64,000 nucleotides of DNA from Guptibacillus hwajinpoensis. Lineage in GTDB: Bacteria > Bacillota > Bacilli > Bacillales > Guptibacillaceae. Positions within the stretch are counted from its first letter, which is position 1. The number at the start of each line of letters is the position of its first letter. Below the pieces are notes generated by a model. It had not been told where the DNA came from. It did no database searches and worked only from the letters and a program-made list of their open reading frames with translations. Location of the stretch: NCBI RefSeq assembly GCF_001039475.1, contig NZ_LELK01000001.1, forward strand, positions 283,466 through 347,465, written 5' to 3'. A program made the position numbers and the translations under genes. Shown here one piece after another: positions 34,830-42,883 of this stretch.

Positions 34830-35921
34830 ATGAAGAAGCTTCTGTTAATTGGAGCGGGACATGCACACCTTCATATTATGAAGAAATTTCAGGAAGAACA
34901 ACTTGATATAGAAGTAACGATCGTTTCTCCTTCAGACTATCAATATTATTCAGGTATGTTCTCAGGCTATATGGAAGGCGTATATAGTGAAGAAGAGATG
35001 CGCGTACACCTTCCATCACTCGCTGATCGCGCAGGCGTTACATTTGTTAATGGTGCTGCATTGTCAATTGATGCGAAAGGAAAGGTAGTCCTAACCGAAA
35101 AAGGCGATGTCCTTTCCTATGATATTCTTTCAGTGGATATCGGTTCATATACAGCTGGGATTAATGTACCGGGCGCTAGAAATCACGCGCTTCGTATTAA
35201 ACCAAATTATCGCATCGAAGAAGTGGCTAAGAAAATGTGGGAAGCCGAAAACCCTGTTATTGTGGGGGGTGGAGCGGCAGGTATCGAAATAGCGCTTTCT
35301 CTAACGGCTAGAAGGAGAAAAGAAGGGAAGAAAGCTGTCACATTAATTTCACACTCTAAGCTACTACAAGCATCTCCTATGAAAGCACAATCAAAAATTG
35401 AACAAATTGCGAGAAATAAAGAAATGCACCTTTATTTGGAAGAAGCAGTATCGAATGTAACGACAAATCATGTTGTAACTTCAAGTGGTAATAATATTTC
35501 CTATGATCAATTACTATGGCTAACTGGACCAAAAGCACCTGATTTGTTTAGGGCTTCTAAATTACCTATTGATCAAGCGGGGTATTTACTCGTTGAAGAT
35601 ACCTTGCAAGTGAAAGAGTACCCTGCGATTTTTGCAGCCGGAGATTGTGCAACCCTTCGCGATTACCCTGATCTTCCAAAAGCAGGAGTTGTTGCGGTGA
35701 AACAATCAGAAGTGCTTTGGGAGAACTTGAAAGCTTTTTTACAACAAAAAGACGGGGTTCGGTTTCAACCTAAAAAAGCCTATTTATCTATTCTTTCAAC
35801 GGGTGAAGAAGAAGGCTTGCTGTTATATGGAAAACTCATACTCCATCATCATTTGTCATGGAAATTAAAAAATAAAATTGACCGCCGCTTTATGGAGAAG
35901 TATAAAACAACTGATGCTTAA
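34830..35921 (+). CDS. NDH-2-like FAD oxidoreductase (SelD-associated type)
   Basis: The 363-residue protein starts with LLLIGAGHAHLHIMKKF (4-20), where GxGxxG reads GAGHAH. It contains VIVGGGAAGIEIALSL (about 144-159) and FAAGDCATL (about 268-276). This pattern matches the family of pyridine-nucleotide oxidoreductases found fused to or beside SelD in other bacteria (I recall TIGR03169), related to type II NADH dehydrogenase. No SelD is present here. It is last in the eight-gene cluster and may pass electrons to quinone. It is followed by a mobile repeat and a terminator. Confidence 0.83.
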   Translation: MKKLLLIGAGHAHLHIMKKFQEEQLDIEVTIVSPSDYQYYSGMFSGYMEGVYSEEEMRVHLPSLADRAGVTFVNGAALSIDAKGKVVLTEKGDVLSYDILSVDIGSYTAGINVPGARNHALRIKPNYRIEEVAKKMWEAENPVIVGGGAAGIEIALSLTARRRKEGKKAVTLISHSKLLQASPMKAQSKIEQIARNKEMHLYLEEAVSNVTTNHVVTSSGNNISYDQLLWLTGPKAPDLFRASKLPIDQAGYLLVEDTLQVKEYPAIFAAGDCATLRDYPDLPKAGVVAVKQSEVLWENLKAFLQQKDGVRFQPKKAYLSILSTGEEEGLLLYGKLILHHHLSWKLKNKIDRRFMEKYKTTDA

Positions 35922-35935
35922 TCTTTTATATGTAA

Positions 35936-36094
35936 GGCTCTTTTCTAAAAGATTATTGCTTTTGAAACAATTATTGAATAAAAACCACACTTCGCTAATT
36001 GGAGCGGAAGGATGCTCACCGCCCGCCCCGCGGAAAGCGAGTATCCTGGAGCGGAAATTCACCTACTATAGCAACAATGTCTACGAAAAGAGCC
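35936..36094 (+). repeat. GC-rich-core interspersed repeat, copy B with 8-bp duplication
   Basis: The ends GGCTCTTTTCTA and TACGAAAAGAGCC are inverted. The core has GGAGCGGAAGGATGCTC, GCCCGCCCCGCGGAAAGCGA and GGAGCGGAAATT. Directly outside lie two perfect copies of ATATGTAA (35928-35935 and 36095-36102), an 8-bp target-site duplication. The element sits between the last gene of the cluster and its terminator (36109), so it is transcribed with that operon. Confidence 0.85.
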
Positions 36095-36108
36095 ATATGT
36101 AAAGAAAT

Positions 36109-36147
36109 GAGCTGCTTCCAGGTGTACATGGAACAGCTCTTTTTTTC
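36109..36147 (+). terminator. Rho-independent terminator of the eight-gene cluster
   Basis: GAGCTGCTTCCA / TGGAACAGCTC stem followed by eight T. It lies 188 bases after the last stop because a repeat has inserted in between. Confidence 0.85.
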
Positions 36148-36150
36148 GCA

Positions 36151-36258
36151 TGGCTATGTTAGCTTATATTGTTGAATTCTCGATTTTTGGCTCATTGGAG
36201 TGAAACCTTATTTTCACTCGAATGAGCCAATAATCAACACTGTTCATTAACATAGCCT
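36151..36258 (-). repeat. 108-bp palindromic interspersed repeat, copy 2
   Basis: It has the same ends (TGGCTATGTTA, TAACATAGCC) and the same internal arms (GGCTCATT..AGTGAAA / TTTCACTCGAATGAGCC) as the copy at 11330, but in opposite orientation and with a few mismatches in the stem. It lies three bases after the terminator. The remaining bases to 36529 show no gene and no clear structure. Confidence 0.8.
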
Positions 36259-36529
36259 TTCGCATTAAAAAGTGCAATATTTGTACTCTGGATTTTTTAT
36301 TTATTCACATATAATGATTACTCATGAATTGGATCTCCAAATGTGCAAAAATCTTGTAAAGAAGTTTATAATGAAACTAAAGAAACAATGATTCATTTAT
36401 AGTAAATACAAGGTGAATGTTTAACACTTGAATATGGTAGAAGATAAATGAGAACATGGATTGATTGATATAACTAGGCCATTGAATTGATAGACGTGTT
36501 TAAAGAAGAGATTTGAGAGGGGAATTAAT

Positions 36530-36844
36530 TTGAAAGTAACATTTACTGATAAAGCGATTGAGAAATTGGAACACGAGCCAGATGGTTTTCTGAAATTACA
36601 TTATGACATAGAAGATTGCGGTTGTGTTGTAAATGGAGTAGTTCAATTGATTCGCGAAGATGAACAAGGTAGTTACAACATGGAACTGGAATCGAATTTC
36701 AGATCAGTGCGAATTCAAAAGCAGTATGCTGTCTTTTTTGATAATGAATTGAAAATTGACTACCTTCCTAAGCATCAATGCTTTATGCTTAAAAGTGATA
36801 ATGAAATATTAAATCCAAGAATGAGATATATTAGTAAGGGATAA
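36530..36844 (+). CDS. yqkB: HesB/YqkB-like iron-sulfur biosynthesis-type protein
   Basis: The 104-residue protein resembles YqkB of B. subtilis: KVTFTDKAIEKL at the start, the conserved YDIEDCGCVVNGVVQL (about 26-41), and LNPRMRYIS at the end. It has the HesB/IscA-like fold, but the IscA Cys triad is not fully present (only the CGC pair at about 31-33 and a later Cys at about 85). A role in iron-sulfur handling is therefore inferred. The start is TTG after GAGAGGGG. It is probably cotranscribed with the small membrane protein 20 bases downstream. Confidence 0.82.
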   Translation: MKVTFTDKAIEKLEHEPDGFLKLHYDIEDCGCVVNGVVQLIREDEQGSYNMELESNFRSVRIQKQYAVFFDNELKIDYLPKHQCFMLKSDNEILNPRMRYISKG

Positions 36845-36864
36845 ACATGGGAGGCCAATAATTC

Positions 36865-37026
36865 GTGACGTTTGCAATGTATTTTTTAATATTTTTCGTT
36901 GTTTTTATGATCGTCAAAGGGATTCTAAATTTATTCAAAGGTCAAAAGATGGATCGTATTACATTAATAGGCGGAATTATTCTAGCACTAGTTTACAGTA
37001 CAATTTTAACGATTGTTAAAGGATGA
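36865..37026 (+). CDS. Small two-helix membrane protein, 53 residues
   Basis: The frame GTG..TGA encodes 53 residues with two hydrophobic helices (MYFLIFFVVFMIVKGILNLF, about 5-24, and LIGGIILALVYSTILTIV, about 34-51) joined by a basic loop KGQKMDR. GGGAGG stands ten bases before the GTG. It starts 20 bases after the YqkB-like gene and ends at the terminator, so it is placed as a real gene. I do not recognise a family. Confidence 0.65.
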   Translation: MTFAMYFLIFFVVFMIVKGILNLFKGQKMDRITLIGGIILALVYSTILTIVKG

Positions 37027-37056
37027 AAAAAGCACACATTATTGTGTGCTTTTTAT
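37026..37056. terminator. Bidirectional Rho-independent terminator
   Basis: AAAAAAGCACACA-TTAT-TGTGTGCTTTTT lies between the small membrane gene and the convergent HMG-CoA lyase gene. Confidence 0.88.
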
Positions 37057-37075
37057 TTAGTTAACCATAATATTA

Positions 37076-37990
37076 TTATGTTTTATTTGGCAGGGATTCT
37101 TTCTCTTTCAAATAGAGCGATCGAAAAGGAGTTGTAATGCTCCTTGAAAGGTGAGGCTCTATAAGATCAACTGCTTTCATCACTTCTGCGAGGTTGATCC
37201 CAGTGGAAATGCCCATTCGTTCCAGCATGTAAACTACACTTTCAGTTGCAACGTTACCGGTAGCCCCTTTGGCAAATGGACATCCACCTAACCCACCAGC
37301 TGATGTATCAAAACGCGAAATACCTACTTGGAGGCAAGCGTAGATGTTAGCCAGTGCCATACCTCGAGTATCGTGAAAATGAGCGGTTAACAAAGTAGAA
37401 CTAAACTCTTTTGTAAGTCGAGTAAAGAGGGCGCTCGCTTCTTCAGGAGTGGCCATCCCAATAGTATCTGCTACGCTTAATTCATCTGCTCCTGCCTCTA
37501 CAAACTTCTTACATACTCGAATCGTATCTTCTATATCCATTTTACCTTCGTAGGGACAATAGAAAGCTGTTGAAATACAAGCGCGTATGAAGTAGCCTTC
37601 GTTTTTTAATTCTTGAACAAGTGGAAGAAGTTCACTAAGAAGTTCGTCTGTTTTTCTATTGCTATTCTTTTGATTAAATGAGTTACTTACACCAGCAAAT
37701 ACGGCAATGGCTGATACATCTGTTAATCGTACTCTCTCAACACCCTTACGATTTGGTGCCAGTACGAAATTTCTAGTGTCATCTAGACATGAGTCTGTTA
37801 TTTCAGTCGCATCTTTCATTTGTGGGACCCATTTAGGTGAAACGAAGGAAGTAAGCTCCATTTCATTAAAGCCAGCACCTTTTAATAATTGAATAAACTG
37901 TATTTTAGCTTCAGTTGGTACTTGGTTAGCCTCGTTTTGGAGACCATCTCTTGGCCCAACTTCAATAATAGATACGTTTTCTGGAAGCAA
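37076..37990 (-). CDS. Hydroxymethylglutaryl-CoA lyase
   Basis: A TIM-barrel DRE-metallolyase: VGPRDGLQNE near the start, metal-binding HFHDTRG (about 197-203) and the HMG-CoA lyase signature SAGGLGGCPFAKGATGN with its catalytic Cys (about 229). It splits HMG-CoA into acetoacetate and acetyl-CoA at the end of leucine breakdown. GTG (38002) and ATG (37999) also lie in frame, but the GAAAGGTG site is best spaced for the TTG at 37990. It is divergent from the thiolase-CoA transferase operon, with an AATTCT-TT-AGAATT dyad (38080-38093) in between. Equivalent to YngG in B. subtilis. Confidence 0.92.
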   Translation of the reverse strand: MLPENVSIIEVGPRDGLQNEANQVPTEAKIQFIQLLKGAGFNEMELTSFVSPKWVPQMKDATEITDSCLDDTRNFVLAPNRKGVERVRLTDVSAIAVFAGVSNSFNQKNSNRKTDELLSELLPLVQELKNEGYFIRACISTAFYCPYEGKMDIEDTIRVCKKFVEAGADELSVADTIGMATPEEASALFTRLTKEFSSTLLTAHFHDTRGMALANIYACLQVGISRFDTSAGGLGGCPFAKGATGNVATESVVYMLERMGISTGINLAEVMKAVDLIEPHLSRSITTPFRSLYLKEKESLPNKT

Positions 37991-38162
37991 GACTATCATC
38001 ACCTTTCGTTTGTAAGCGCTATCTTGTTAATTAAAACAAACCATTAATAAGGTTGCAAGTCAATCGTTTGAATAATGGAAATTCTTTAGAATTGAAGGAT
38101 TTCACTGAATTAAGTAAGAATATTGTAGAAGAGAGTCATAGTTACATAAGGAGGAGATCGAA

Positions 38163-39347
38163 ATGAGTCGAGAAGTCGCGATTGTAAGCGCTGTCAGAAC
38201 GGCGGTAGGTTCTTTCAATGGTTCACTTAAATCAATATCAGCACCTGAGCTTGGAGCAATGGTTATTAAAGAAGCTGTGAATAGGGCTGGGCTAACGTTA
38301 GATCAGGTAGAAGAAGTGATTATGGGAAATGTCCTTCAGGCAGGACTCGGTCAGAATCCGGCCCGTCAAGCAGCAATAAAAGCTGGTATACCAGTTTCAA
38401 CACCTGCTATGACGATAAATAAAGTTTGTGGCTCAGGGCTTAAAACTGTTCATTTGGGTGCACAATCAATCATGCTAGGCGATCAAGATATTGTAGTAGC
38501 AGGCGGTATGGAGAATATGAGTCAAGCACCTTATCTTCTTCAAGGAGCTCGAGAAGGTCTTCGCATGGGTGATCAGAAGATGATTGATAGTATGGTACAC
38601 GATGGATTATGGTGTGCATTTAATGATTATCATATGGGGGTGACGGCTGAGAACCTATGTGATCACTATAACCTTACTCGAGAAGAGATGGACGAGTTTG
38701 CTGCTTTGAGTCAGCAAAAAGCACAGGCGGCTATAGAAGAAGGGCGTTTTAAAGATGAAATATTACCTGTTTCCATCCCTCAGAGAAAAGGCGATCCTAT
38801 CATTTTTGATACAGACGAATATGTAAAGCCAGGTACGACAGCAGAGAAACTTGCAAAATTGCGACCTGCGTTTAAGAAGGATGGCGGTGTAACTGCAGGA
38901 AATGCTTCAGGTATTAATGATGGAGGAGCTGCAGTTGTTCTCATGAGTCGTGATAAAGCTGATGAATTAGGAATCGAACCTCTAGCTATTATTCGAGCAA
39001 ATGCTAGCGGAGGAGTAGATCCAAGTGTGATGGGACTCGGTCCGGTACCCGCAACAAAGAAAGCGCTTGAGCGTGCTGGGCTTTCAATGAATGATATGAA
39101 TCTAGTTGAAGCAAATGAAGCATTTGCTGCTCAGTCACTTGCGGTAGGAAGAGATCTGGATGTAAATAAAGATCTTCTCAACGTAAGTGGTGGTGCTATC
39201 GCACTAGGTCACCCAATTGGAGCGAGTGGTACTCGAATTCTAGTAACTTTATTGCATGAGATGAAACGACGGAATAATCGCTATGGACTTGCGACACTAT
39301 GCATTGGTGGCGGACAGGGAGTAGCAACAATCGTTGAAAGACCATAA
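38163..39347 (+). CDS. Acetyl-CoA acetyltransferase (thiolase)
   Basis: The 394-residue thiolase has the acylated Cys89 in NKVCGSG, the GHPIGASG motif with catalytic His (about 350) and the second Cys in LCIGGGQG (about 380). It cleaves acetoacetyl-CoA into two acetyl-CoA or runs in reverse. It is first of three genes with the CoA transferase subunits, which points to breakdown of acetoacetate. AAGGAGGAGA precedes the ATG. Confidence 0.95.
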   Translation: MSREVAIVSAVRTAVGSFNGSLKSISAPELGAMVIKEAVNRAGLTLDQVEEVIMGNVLQAGLGQNPARQAAIKAGIPVSTPAMTINKVCGSGLKTVHLGAQSIMLGDQDIVVAGGMENMSQAPYLLQGAREGLRMGDQKMIDSMVHDGLWCAFNDYHMGVTAENLCDHYNLTREEMDEFAALSQQKAQAAIEEGRFKDEILPVSIPQRKGDPIIFDTDEYVKPGTTAEKLAKLRPAFKKDGGVTAGNASGINDGGAAVVLMSRDKADELGIEPLAIIRANASGGVDPSVMGLGPVPATKKALERAGLSMNDMNLVEANEAFAAQSLAVGRDLDVNKDLLNVSGGAIALGHPIGASGTRILVTLLHEMKRRNNRYGLATLCIGGGQGVATIVERP

Positions 39348-39372
39348 ATGATTTAAGAGGAGGCATATCATA

Positions 39373-40059
39373 ATGAAACCAATACTAAATTCATTTGATG
39401 AGGCAGTTCAAGATATTCAAGATGGGGCAACGATTTTAGTAGGTGGATTTGGACTCGTTGGCATACCTGAGAATTTAATTATCGCGATTAGAGACAAGGG
39501 AGTTAAGGATTTAACGGTTATTTCAAACAACTGTGGAGTAGATGAATGGGGACTTGGCTTGCTGTTGAAAAATAAGCAAATTAAGAAAATGGTCGGCTCA
39601 TATGTCGGAGAAAACAAAGAGTTTGAACGTCAGGTTCTATCAGGAGAGCTTGAGGTAGAACTAATTCCACAGGGGACATTAGCAGAACGAATTCGAGCGG
39701 GTGGTGCTGGAATACCTGCTTTCTACACTCCAGCTGGTGTTGGAACGCCTATTGCAGAAGACAAAGAAGTTAGAAACTTCAATGGTAAAGACTACTTATT
39801 AGAGCCTGCAATCAAAGCAGACTTCTCTTTAGTGCGTGCACTAAAAGGTGATGTGATGGGGAACCTGGTTTATAACAAGACCGCAAGAAATTTCAATCCT
39901 ATGATTGCTGCTGCGGGTAACGTTACGATCGCCGAAGTGGAGGAACTTGTAGAAGTAGGAGAGCTAGATCCAGATCATATTCATACTCCAAGCATTTATG
40001 TTCAAAAAGTGATTGTAGGAGAGCAGCAAAAGAAAATAGAGCGGCTAACAACGCGATAG
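39373..40059 (+). CDS. scoA: 3-oxoacid CoA-transferase subunit A
   Basis: The 228-residue subunit has the family opening [18 protein letters not shown] (about 19-36) and [14 protein letters not shown] (about 114-127). With subunit B it moves CoA from succinyl-CoA (or acetyl-CoA) to acetoacetate. AGAGGAGG is upstream. It lies between thiolase and subunit B. ScoA and AtoD are the two known variants; the donor is not decided by sequence alone. Confidence 0.93.
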   Translation: MKPILNSFDEAVQDIQDGATILVGGFGLVGIPENLIIAIRDKGVKDLTVISNNCGVDEWGLGLLLKNKQIKKMVGSYVGENKEFERQVLSGELEVELIPQGTLAERIRAGGAGIPAFYTPAGVGTPIAEDKEVRNFNGKDYLLEPAIKADFSLVRALKGDVMGNLVYNKTARNFNPMIAAAGNVTIAEVEELVEVGELDPDHIHTPSIYVQKVIVGEQQKKIERLTTR

Positions 40060-40069
40060 GAGGATTATG

Positions 40070-40738
40070 ATGGTTAAAGTGGATAAAGCGGTAGTACGTG
40101 AAAAGATTGCAAGACGTGCAGAAAAGGAAATACTTGATGGTTTCTATGTGAATTTAGGAATAGGGATGCCAACAATGGTCGCCAATTATATCCCAGAAGG
40201 TAAAAAAGTAGTCTTACAATCGGAAAACGGTCTACTAGGTATTGGACCATACCCTTCTGAAGGTGAAGTAGATCCCGATTTAATAAACGCTGGAAAAGAA
40301 ACGGTTACTGCTATGCAAGGAGCTTCTTATTTTGATAGCGCTGAATCTTTTTCAATGATCAGAGGTGGTCATATAGATGTAGCGATCCTTGGCGGAATGG
40401 AAGTATCCAAGGATGGAGACCTTGCTAACTGGATGATACCAGGTAAGATGATTAAAGGAATGGGTGGGGCTATGGATCTCGTCCACGGCGCAAAACGAAT
40501 TGTAGTTATCATGGATCATGTTAATAAGAATGGTGAACCCAAAATATTATCGGCCTGTACACTTCCATTAACCGGTAAAGGTGTTGTTGATCGTATTATT
40601 ACAGATCGAGCTGTATTTGATGTAACAGAAAAAGGTCTTGTACTAATAGAAGTTGCAACTGGTTTTAGCATCGATGATATTAAAGACTCTACAGAGCCAG
40701 ACATTGTTATTGGTGATGTTAAACTTAATGCTTTCTAA
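40070..40738 (+). CDS. scoB: 3-oxoacid CoA-transferase subunit B
   Basis: The 222-residue subunit carries the active-site Glu in [11 protein letters not shown] (about Glu52), which forms the CoA thioester, and [17 protein letters not shown] (about 100-116). It starts 10 bases after subunit A behind GATAGGAGGATT; an adjacent ATG lies at 40067. It ends the operon, and a mobile repeat follows within 30 bases. Confidence 0.93.
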   Translation: MVKVDKAVVREKIARRAEKEILDGFYVNLGIGMPTMVANYIPEGKKVVLQSENGLLGIGPYPSEGEVDPDLINAGKETVTAMQGASYFDSAESFSMIRGGHIDVAILGGMEVSKDGDLANWMIPGKMIKGMGGAMDLVHGAKRIVVIMDHVNKNGEPKILSACTLPLTGKGVVDRIITDRAVFDVTEKGLVLIEVATGFSIDDIKDSTEPDIVIGDVKLNAF

Positions 40739-40767
40739 ATTTCATTTAAGGTATATTTTTTTTAAAA

Positions 40768-40928
40768 GGCTTTTTCTAAAAATTTGTTGCTTTTGAAAGA
40801 AGTTAATATAAATTAAAGCCACACTTAGCTCATTTCCGCTTCAGGTGCTCACCGCCCGCCCTGCGGAAAGCGAGCATCTGAAGCGGAAATTAACCCACTC
40901 TTATAGCAACAATGTATACGAAAAGAGC
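40768..40928 (+). repeat. GC-rich-core interspersed repeat, copy C
   Basis: The ends GGCTTTTTCTAA and TACGAAAAGAGC match copy B. In this copy the core is a true palindrome: ATTTCCGCTTCAGGTGCTC and GAGCATCTGAAGCGGAAAT surround GCCCGCCCTGCGGAAAGC. No target duplication is visible. Its right end runs into the terminator stem at 40925, so the element has become part of the shared 3' region of scoB and the aldo/keto reductase gene. Confidence 0.8.
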
Positions 40929-40957
40929 GCAGTTCCTGATGACTGCGCTCTTTGTTG
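40925..40957. terminator. Rho-independent terminator
   Basis: GAGCGCAGT-N8-ACTGCGCTC followed by TTTGTTGTT. It serves scoB and may also serve the convergent reductase gene in the other direction, where AAAAG precedes the stem. Confidence 0.75.
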
Positions 40958-40961
40958 TTAG

Positions 40962-41873
40962 TTAGCGGTGCTTATCATATTTATTTGCGCTTGAAATCTC
41001 ACGGAATTTTCTTACCTCATCAAGTGATAATTCAGGCGCATTCTGTGTTGTTAAATTAGCAAGAAGCTGCTCACTCTTACTTGCTCCAGGAATGACAGTT
41101 GCTACGGCAGGATGTGCAAGCGCATAGCGAAGGGCTGTTTGCGTGATGTTCCGATGCTCACCTTTTAACTCTGAAAGTTGCTTAACGACATCCAGTACAT
41201 CATATTTTGAATAACCTAGGAAACCATCTTCTTTAACTTTTTCGTCATAACGATCGGTTAGCATACCTTTTGCAAGTGGTCCACGTGCGATAACGCTGAT
41301 CTCATTTTCATTTAGTAAATCAAGTATTTCTTCCTCAGGTCTTCGATCGAGGATACTATATTGCATCATCACAGTAGCAATGGATGATCGTTCGATAAAT
41401 TCTCGTATCACATTAGGACGAATACTAGAAATACCATACTCTCGAATAAGACCTTCTTGTTTTAATTCATCGAATGCTTCTATTGTTTCATCCATAGGAT
41501 CTTCTATAGTGCCACCGTGCAATTGATACAAATCAATATAATCTGTTTGTAAGCGAAGTAGACTCTTTTTCAAGGCTTCTTTAATGTGTTTTTTGGATGG
41601 GTCCCAATACCATCCGTCTTTTCCTTCCTCCCAGTGGTTTCCACCTTTCGAAGCTAAGATGACGGAATCTCTTCTATCTTTGAGGGCTTGACCTACAATC
41701 TCTTCATTTGAACCGAAATCATATAAATCCGCTGTGTCAATGAAATTAACACCGTTATCCAGTGCTTCATGGATCAATGAAATTCCTTTATCACGATCTG
41801 TTCCAAGTGACATTGTTCCTAATCCGATTTCGCTCACATAAAGTTCTGATTTTCCAAGTTGGTTTTTCTTCAT
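40962..41873 (-). CDS. yqkF: Aldo/keto reductase, YqkF-like
   Basis: The 303-residue TIM-barrel protein has the catalytic tetrad Asp46, Tyr51, Lys75 and His118 (NFIDTADLYD, ASKGG, LYQLHGG) and the AKR C-terminal cofactor segment ATVIPGASKSEQL (about 259-271). It reduces small carbonyl compounds with NADPH; the substrate is unknown. A TTG three codons upstream is in frame; GGGAGG is better spaced for the ATG. Its neighbours nudF and mciZ are the same as for yqkF in B. subtilis. Confidence 0.88.
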   Translation of the reverse strand: MKKNQLGKSELYVSEIGLGTMSLGTDRDKGISLIHEALDNGVNFIDTADLYDFGSNEEIVGQALKDRRDSVILASKGGNHWEEGKDGWYWDPSKKHIKEALKKSLLRLQTDYIDLYQLHGGTIEDPMDETIEAFDELKQEGLIREYGISSIRPNVIREFIERSSIATVMMQYSILDRRPEEEILDLLNENEISVIARGPLAKGMLTDRYDEKVKEDGFLGYSKYDVLDVVKQLSELKGEHRNITQTALRYALAHPAVATVIPGASKSEQLLANLTTQNAPELSLDEVRKFREISSANKYDKHR

Positions 41874-42019
41874 TGTTATCAATACCTCCCATTATATACC
41901 TAAATTAAGTGTACCGTGATAGGAGGTTTGATGCCAATATTTTGAGTTTGTTCATCGCGAGATCTGTCTTGTCAGCTGTGTGTTCTCTTGCTATAGTAAT
42001 AGCATTAGGAGGCGGTATA

Positions 42020-42559
42020 ATGGGTAATGAGGCGCTTTTAATCATTGATATGAGTAATGATTTTATTCACGATAACGGTGGACTGACAGTAGGGGAGAAA
42101 GGACAAGCAGTTGTTTCAAATATTGTTTCACTTGCTAACGCTTTTCTCAATGAGGGTAAAGAAGTGGTGATTTGTATGGATGCACACGAAAAAGAAGATT
42201 CTCATTTTAACTTATGGCCAGTACATAATGTAAAAGGGACGTGGGGACAGGAATTATACGGCGAACTCAATCACTGGTACGAATCTAATAAAACGCATCC
42301 ACTTGTTTCTTATGTACCAAAACCAGAATATGATGCATTTTATCAAACGAACTTAGAAGAACTATTAACATCAAGAAGTGTTAAAACTGTTCACCTCACA
42401 GGTGTTTGTACGGACATTTGCGACTTTTTAACTGCCTATGGTGCTTATGCAAGAGGATTTAAAACGGTTGCACATAGGTCTTGTATGGCAACGTTTTCTG
42501 CTCATCATGATATTTTTCTAGAACAAATGGAAACAATCTTTAAAACTGAAATCAGATAA
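42020..42559 (+). CDS. pncA: Nicotinamidase (isochorismatase-like cysteine hydrolase)
   Basis: The triad Asp10, Lys101 and Cys130 (LLIIDMSND, VPKPEYDAF, TGVCTDIC) and the metal ligands Asp54, His56 and His69 are all present, as in PncA of B. subtilis (YueJ). It turns nicotinamide into nicotinate for NAD recycling. The frame is open further upstream, but AGGAGG seven bases before the ATG at 42020 defines the start. An ADP-ribose pyrophosphatase lies close by, which fits NAD-related metabolism. Confidence 0.9.
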   Translation: MGNEALLIIDMSNDFIHDNGGLTVGEKGQAVVSNIVSLANAFLNEGKEVVICMDAHEKEDSHFNLWPVHNVKGTWGQELYGELNHWYESNKTHPLVSYVPKPEYDAFYQTNLEELLTSRSVKTVHLTGVCTDICDFLTAYGAYARGFKTVAHRSCMATFSAHHDIFLEQMETIFKTEIR

Positions 42560-42599
42560 CTAAGAAAAGCTGCCTTACGTAGGCAGCTTTTCTTAGTTA
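42558..42599. terminator. Bidirectional Rho-independent terminator
   Basis: AACTAAGAAAAGCTGCCT and its perfect 18-base complement around TACGT lie between pncA and the convergent mciZ. Confidence 0.88.
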
Positions 42600-42607
42600 C
42601 TGGATCA

Positions 42608-42766
42608 TTATTGTATTAAGCGTAAGTGTGATTTTGTTCGAATGGAAGGAGCTTGAATCCATTCTTCGATGGTTTCGTAATGATTCATATAATGTTTAAG
42701 CATTAATTGAATTTGCTTTGGTTTTCCTACCATCGTTACACCGTTTGGTTGAATGTAAACTTTCAT
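42608..42766 (-). CDS. mciZ: Z-ring formation inhibitor MciZ
   Basis: A 52-residue protein on the minus strand, preceded by AGGAGG eight bases before its ATG. The first 40 residues line up with MciZ of B. subtilis (40 residues): MKV at the start, P-x-GV, VGK (13-15), I at 19, LK (23-24), Y26 and the final WI (36-37) are kept. MciZ binds FtsZ and blocks Z-ring assembly in the sporulating mother cell. This copy has a 12-residue extension at the C-terminus. It lies beside nudF, as in B. subtilis. Confidence 0.85.
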   Translation of the reverse strand: MKVYIQPNGVTMVGKPKQIQLMLKHYMNHYETIEEWIQAPSIRTKSHLRLIQ

Positions 42767-42883
42767 ATCAAAACCTCCTAATAGATCGATACATAATGGA
42801 ATGCCTTGCTTTCCCTATTATCTGTCTCTTGTGATAGACTTTATGTATCGTACCGAATTTTTAGAACGAGGAGATGAGTAGTA

